Shown in pieces: positions 60,355 to 64,000 of a DNA stretch of 64,000 nt. Under the pieces are notes generated by a model. That model ran no database searches. It worked only from the letters and a program-made list of their open reading frames with translations, and was not told the origin of the DNA. Positions within the stretch are counted from its first letter, which is position 1. The number at the start of each line of letters is the position of its first letter. Origin of the DNA: Rhynchosporium graminicola (taxonomy: Eukaryota > Ascomycota > Leotiomycetes > Helotiales > Ploettnerulaceae); assembly GCA_900074885.1 (NCBI GenBank), contig FJUW01000007.1, positions 858,704 to 922,703 on the forward strand, given 5' to 3'. The position numbers were made by a program, and so were the translations under genes.

Positions 60355-61320
60355 TCACGGCTTAATCTTTACCAGCCTGTCTAGTGCCCGCCCTCCTTCC
60401 AGTGCCCAACCACTGGAGATATCTACCTTGTAGGCCTGTTTCTGAATGATTACTTTCATCATACCCTCTCTGGTCCAAACCCGCTTTAACTCGACGAACA
60501 TCTTAAACAACAGCTGACTGATCCTCCTAAAAGGCAAAGTCATAATGTGATTCAGTTCGTATTCTTTCTCCCGCTGTATCGCTAGCTTATCCATTTCCGC
60601 GATTCGCTGCGCTTCCTGCAAACTGACCCTCTTATTGACCGGTACAAATCTATGCGAGAGTTCGACCTCCTCAGGCGGCACGAGAAACTTTCTCCTAGGG
60701 AAGAATGGTACTGGGAACATCTTCTTCAATTCGACTTCGAGCTGCAGTTCTGGACCCCCAGACTTAACCAATACTCCCTTAACCATATTGACACCCCTAG
60801 GGACTGCGATGATGCTTTTGACCAACCGGGCTGGCCCAAGAAGCACCCATCCCCCGAGACAAGCCATGAGAAAGCTAACTCCTCCTAATGCTACTGGAAC
60901 CCAGGTTGCTAGATCTGGCGGCGCCTTGATGTAGTTACTCCAGAAACTAATTGTGGCATAGGAGAAGCAGAACCCAGCAGTTCCATAACATGTCAACATG
61001 TAGATAGTATGCGACGGAGCTTCATAGAGATGTGTGGGGTGTGTTTTCTCTGCCAGGCTTGTGGCATAGGACTTGTAGACCAGGAGAGGAGCGGGAGCTT
61101 TGGCAGGAGTTGAAGCGTTGGCTGGAGGATTGGCGGGTTTATGTTTAGGCACAACACTTTTTAAAGGTTTCGGTTTGCGTATTGTTCTAGCCGCCTGCAA
61201 TATGGACGAAGAGGAGAAGAATCGGACTTCTGGAGAGCTCTTCGAAGAAAAGAACTGAGCTACTCGGGAAGTTTGGAATGCACATTGGTGCCGCAGGAGG
61301 CCCCTTGAGAATGCTGACAT
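60355..61320 (-). CDS. Mitochondrial inner-membrane protein, TMEM223/Mrx15-like
   Basis: Intron-less gene for 321 residues. The first ~45 residues are basic and Ser/Ala/Phe-rich without acidic residues (MSAFSRGLLRHQCAF...), a good mitochondrial presequence, followed by a Pro/Ala/Lys linker. Two hydrophobic helices lie at about 105-130 (TIYMLTCYGTAGFCFSYATI) and 140-165 (VALGGVSFLMACLGGWVLLG). A matrix-type C-terminal domain follows, with KSIIAVPRGVNMVKGVL, VPFFPRRKFLVPPEEVEL and a final helix-strand pair. Two transmembrane helices plus a soluble C-terminal domain is the layout of TMEM223 and yeast Mrx15, a mitoribosome receptor. That family assignment is tentative. The gene shares a 265-bp promoter with the pyruvate dehydrogenase protein X gene. 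Confidence 0.72.
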   Translation of the reverse strand: MSAFSRGLLRHQCAFQTSRVAQFFSSKSSPEVRFFSSSSILQAARTIRKPKPLKSVVPKHKPANPPANASTPAKAPAPLLVYKSYATSLAEKTHPTHLYEAPSHTIYMLTCYGTAGFCFSYATISFWSNYIKAPPDLATWVPVALGGVSFLMACLGGWVLLGPARLVKSIIAVPRGVNMVKGVLVKSGGPELQLEVELKKMFPVPFFPRRKFLVPPEEVELSHRFVPVNKRVSLQEAQRIAEMDKLAIQREKEYELNHIMTLPFRRISQLLFKMFVELKRVWTREGMMKVIIQKQAYKVDISSGWALEGGRALDRLVKIKP

Positions 61321-61585
61321 CTATTCATATCAAGAATCAGTAAAGTGCCTCAACGACTGGATGGTATCTAGATATATCAATTCTTACTTTGTAAAATCTC
61401 CAAAATTTATTGTTGTCGTCTAAATATTCACAGCCGCATTGGAGAGTCGGCGAACGCTGTCACTAACTAGCGCGGGCCCATCGCATTTTGGCGGGTTCTC
61501 AACGTCTCCAAGCATCTCGATTTTCTAATCTCGCGATCACCTGCCTCTACAAAAGCTCAATTGAGCGCCAATCAACTTCAAAACT
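61321..61585. promoter_or_regulatory. 265-bp bidirectional promoter of two mitochondrial genes
   Basis: Divergent starts at 61320 (-) and 61586 (+) leave only 265 bp for both promoters and leaders. A GC-rich patch (GGGCCCATCGC, TTTTGGCGGG) lies at about 61465-61495. Shared control is inferred from the spacing. Confidence 0.5.
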
Positions 61586-62962
61586 ATGGCATCCTTCACG
61601 GCAGCTTGTCGCCTGTCTGCGAGACTCACCTCCAGGCAGTTGCGACAAGATGCCTCAGCTCGAGGTGCGCATTCCCAACCTTCTACAAGAGCTTAGAAAT
61701 TATTCGCCGAACAATTTACTGATAAATTGCCAGGTTTCCGCACCTCGACAGCATGTCTCGCTGCTCAAAACTTTACAATGCCAGCTCTATCTCCTACGAT
61801 GACTGAGGGCAATATCGCGAAGTGGGCGGTCAAGGAAGGGGACTCATTCGTAGCCGGCGATATCCTGCTCGAGATTGAGACAGATAAGGCATCAATGGAT
61901 GTAGAGGCCCAGGACGACGGAATAATGGCGAAAATCTTTCAAGGCGACGGAGCGAAGGGGATCAAAGTAGGCGTACGGATTGGCGTTCTCGCAGAACCAG
62001 GAGATGATCTCAGCAGCCTAGAGATACCCATCGAAGATAATCAGAGCTCCTCTTCACCCAAAGAGGAAACCAAATCCGCTTCCTCAGAGGCCAAATCCGA
62101 AGCGACCCCTTCGAAAGACCCAAGTTCCGCTAATTTCTCTTCTGTGCCCATGAAGAAGTCGGCAAGTCCTGCAAAGGAGCAGACACGCCCACTACTTCCC
62201 TCCGTCGAGCATCTCATGCACCAGCATAGCATCGACCCCTCCAAAATCTCCGAGATGACACCCTCAGGGCCCAATAACCGCCTACTGAAGGGCGATGTTC
62301 TAGCATACCTAGGCACTGTCTCCTCTTCCTATCCAGCTGAGCTGTCCAGCAAAATCTCTAAATTGAGCCGCCTCGACCTAAGCAACATCAAGCTCGCAGC
62401 ACCAGCTCCTAAACCTGCCGCAATCCAGAAAGCCGCAGTACCAACCCCAGAACCAGTCAAGGAGTCACAAATTCAGGTACCTATCTCCATGAAGGCAGTG
62501 TTGGAAGTGCAAAAGAGAATCCAGAGCACACTCGGCGTATTCATGCCGCTCTCGACTTTCATCGCCCGCGCGACAGAAGTCGCGAATGACGATCTCCCAC
62601 GCTCGAAGTTCTATAAGCCAACCGCAGATGATCTCTTTAATTCCATACTCGGTCTGGACAAAGTCGATACCACTCCTGGAGTACGAGGTACATTCCTCCC
62701 CCAGGTCCAAGCTTTGCCCTCCGCTGCGCCACGGTCGACCTCTGCGAAGAGTTCTGTGAAGAAGAACGATATCATTGATATCTTATCCGGCAAGAAGACA
62801 TCTGTCTCTTCCAAACCAAGTGGTAAGCCTTTGCCAGGACTTTCAAATGTGGTCAACGTGTTCAGTCTATCTGTCCCAGCAGGCGATGAGAAAAGGGCAC
62901 AAATATTTTTGCAAAGGATGAGGACTGTCCTAGAAGCCGAGCCAGGGAGATTGGTGCTGTGA
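61586..62962 (+). CDS. PDX1: Pyruvate dehydrogenase complex protein X (E3-binding protein)
   Basis: Component of the mitochondrial pyruvate dehydrogenase complex that anchors E3 (dihydrolipoamide dehydrogenase) to the E2 core. Two exons (61586-61664, 61734-62962) give 435 residues. The N-terminus ASFTAACRLSARLTSRQLRQ is a mitochondrial presequence. The lipoyl domain starts MPALSPTMTEGNIAKW and has the lipoylation lysine in ETDKASMD near residue 79. An Ala/Pro/Ser linker leads to a peripheral-subunit-binding domain at about 175-220 (PSVEHLMHQHSIDPSKI, GPNNRLLKGDVLAYL). The rest is shorter than an E2 catalytic domain and lacks its HxxxDG active-site motif, which separates protein X from dihydrolipoamide acetyltransferase. 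The 69-nt intron splits the presequence from the mature part. Confidence 0.93.
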
Positions 62963-63334
62963 TTAAGTGCTTGTAATATAGTTGCGCAAATAGACTGATG
63001 ATACCAATAACGCTGTTAAAGCTTGAAACAGGAAAGGACACAGGAAAGGACACAGGATTCCATATTGAAGGTCCCCATGAGAGGTCACGATAGGCCAGTA
63101 TTTTACATACAGCGTCACATGAATAGCTCTCGTCTAGTGACGGATTGAACCTCTGCCATTCTTCCCCTTCAGATTAAAGTCTGTGTGTTCGCATCTTTTT
63201 CAAGCTTCTTTGCTGTTCGATTTTGCTTCCCAAAGTTCCATGCTTCTCAACATCCTTTCCGTCATCACTTCGCAGGCAATGAAGGCTCCTAGACTCTGTC
63301 AGCAGTCTGCTTCAGTTTTATGTCAAGCGTGAAT
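62963..63334. other. Short convergent intergenic region
   Basis: 3' UTR space of the protein X gene and of the partial gene on the minus strand; nothing else seen. Confidence 0.5.
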
Positions 63335-64000
63335 CTAATGAGTTACAATTGTTCCAACAGAGCTACCTGGCAGCTCTACCAAGTCCTCAAAGTGCCCACT
63401 CATAGCTGCGAAATTAAACAAGCCATCAACAAGCACACTCTCATCATCATCATCATCCTCATCATCCTCATCTTCTTCTTCGTATGCACCGAACCTCTGA
63501 CCTACTTGCCCTTCTACAATCGATTGGTCGTAATCACTACTTGAGAACAAGTTGGTGCTCTTGTCTGGAGCATTTGTAATTCGTGGCTTGACGCCGATGT
63601 GGAAGTGGAGAGGCGTGAAGACTTTCTCAATGTCGATAGTGCTTATAGCGGAGACTCTTCGGGCATTTGGCATGTTTCCTGTGACGTGAAGAGGTGCTGG
63701 ATCATCATAATATGTATGCTGGAGAGTTTTGGAAAATCGCGAGAGCTCCTTCTCCAGTTCCGTGGTCTTGGAGTGGAGGCACTCTACGATCTCCTCGGAC
63801 TTCGATCGTGCTTTGGATAGAAGAGTGTACACCAAGTCGGGAGATTTCTTCATGAGCCTTTTGTGTGGTGGTGAGCGGGGAGGCGTAGCGGGAGCCGTTT
63901 CAGGCTCCTCCACTTTAACATCGATTCCAGCTATCCTTTCGTACTTCGCAGATGCAGCTGCTGATGCTTGGCCGCAGCACAGTACCTGTTCTCCTTCTGT
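63335..64000 (-). CDS. Partial unknown acidic protein (3' end of gene)
   Basis: An open frame enters from the right edge of the window and ends at a stop at 63335, giving 221 visible residues without an intron in view. Features in order: a small Ala-rich stretch, a Pro/Thr segment with TPPRSPPHKR, a helical region likely to form a coiled coil (LLSKARSKSEEIVECLHSKTTELEKEL), a TPLHFHIGVKPRI strand, and a run of about 16 almost purely acidic residues (EEEDEDDEDDDDDES) just before the C-terminus. No known domain was recognised. The true start lies beyond base 64000, so length and function cannot be judged. Confidence 0.7.
   Translation of the reverse strand, partial: TEGEQVLCCGQASAAASAKYERIAGIDVKVEEPETAPATPPRSPPHKRLMKKSPDLVYTLLSKARSKSEEIVECLHSKTTELEKELSRFSKTLQHTYYDDPAPLHVTGNMPNARRVSAISTIDIEKVFTPLHFHIGVKPRITNAPDKSTNLFSSSDYDQSIVEGQVGQRFGAYEEEDEDDEDDDDDESVLVDGLFNFAAMSGHFEDLVELPGSSVGTIVTH

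Overview
The window looks like nuclear DNA from a filamentous ascomycete (Pezizomycotina). The genes carry short introns of about 47-90 nt with GTAAGT-type donors. There is an RGS-LOV photoreceptor of the kind described from Botrytis, an intron-containing nuclear tRNA, and transposons decayed by C-to-T changes in the pattern of repeat-induced point mutation (RIP). A leotiomycete (Helotiales-like) origin is an inference from the RGS-LOV protein and general gene style. It was not tested by any search.

Layout. 0.7-2.4 kb (-): GPC1-type glycerophosphocholine acyltransferase. 3.3-7.3 kb (+): cohesin SMC1, divergent from GPC1. 8.7-11.2 kb (-): RGS-LOV photoreceptor. 11.2-16.1 kb: gene-poor. 16.1-17.4 kb (-): DUF3431 membrane-anchored protein. 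17.6-18.7 kb: a hAT-type element with an 8-bp target duplication. 19.4 kb (+): tRNA-Glu(CTC) with a 12-nt intron. 20.0-21.8 kb (-): cytochrome P450. 23.4-24.4 kb (+): aldo/keto-reductase-like protein lacking the catalytic tetrad. 25.2-28.5 kb (-): eIF3a. 29.2-29.6 kb (+): heterotrimeric G-protein gamma subunit. 30.2-31.7 kb (+): SelW-like Rdx protein with six exons, one of 10 nt. 34.0-35.2 kb (+): protein phosphatase 1 catalytic subunit. 38.4-41.0 kb (-): large LRR protein. 44.0-52.0 kb: a Tc1/mariner element split by a Ty3/gypsy chromovirus-type LTR retrotransposon. 52.0-57.5 kb: gene-poor. 57.5-58.2 kb (-): P-loop kinase-like protein. 60.4-61.3 kb (-) and 61.6-63.0 kb (+): a divergent mitochondrial pair, a TMEM223/Mrx15-like membrane protein and the E3-binding protein X of pyruvate dehydrogenase. 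63.3 kb to the window end (-): 3' part of an unknown acidic protein.

Most genes are conserved housekeeping functions: chromosome cohesion, translation initiation, phosphatase signalling, lipid remodelling and mitochondrial metabolism. Two belong to G-protein signalling, the RGS-LOV light sensor and the G gamma subunit. The P450 and the degenerate AKR lie within 5 kb of each other in a transposon-scarred, gene-poor stretch with an accessory character, but no synthase or transporter marks a metabolite cluster. The clearest unusual structures are the nested transposons with perfect target duplications, RIP-type transitions between the two LTRs, an assembly gap flanked by a 130-bp duplicate inside the retroelement, and the hAT element. 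All gene models were spliced by hand from reading frame and splice signals, without transcript or homology searches.
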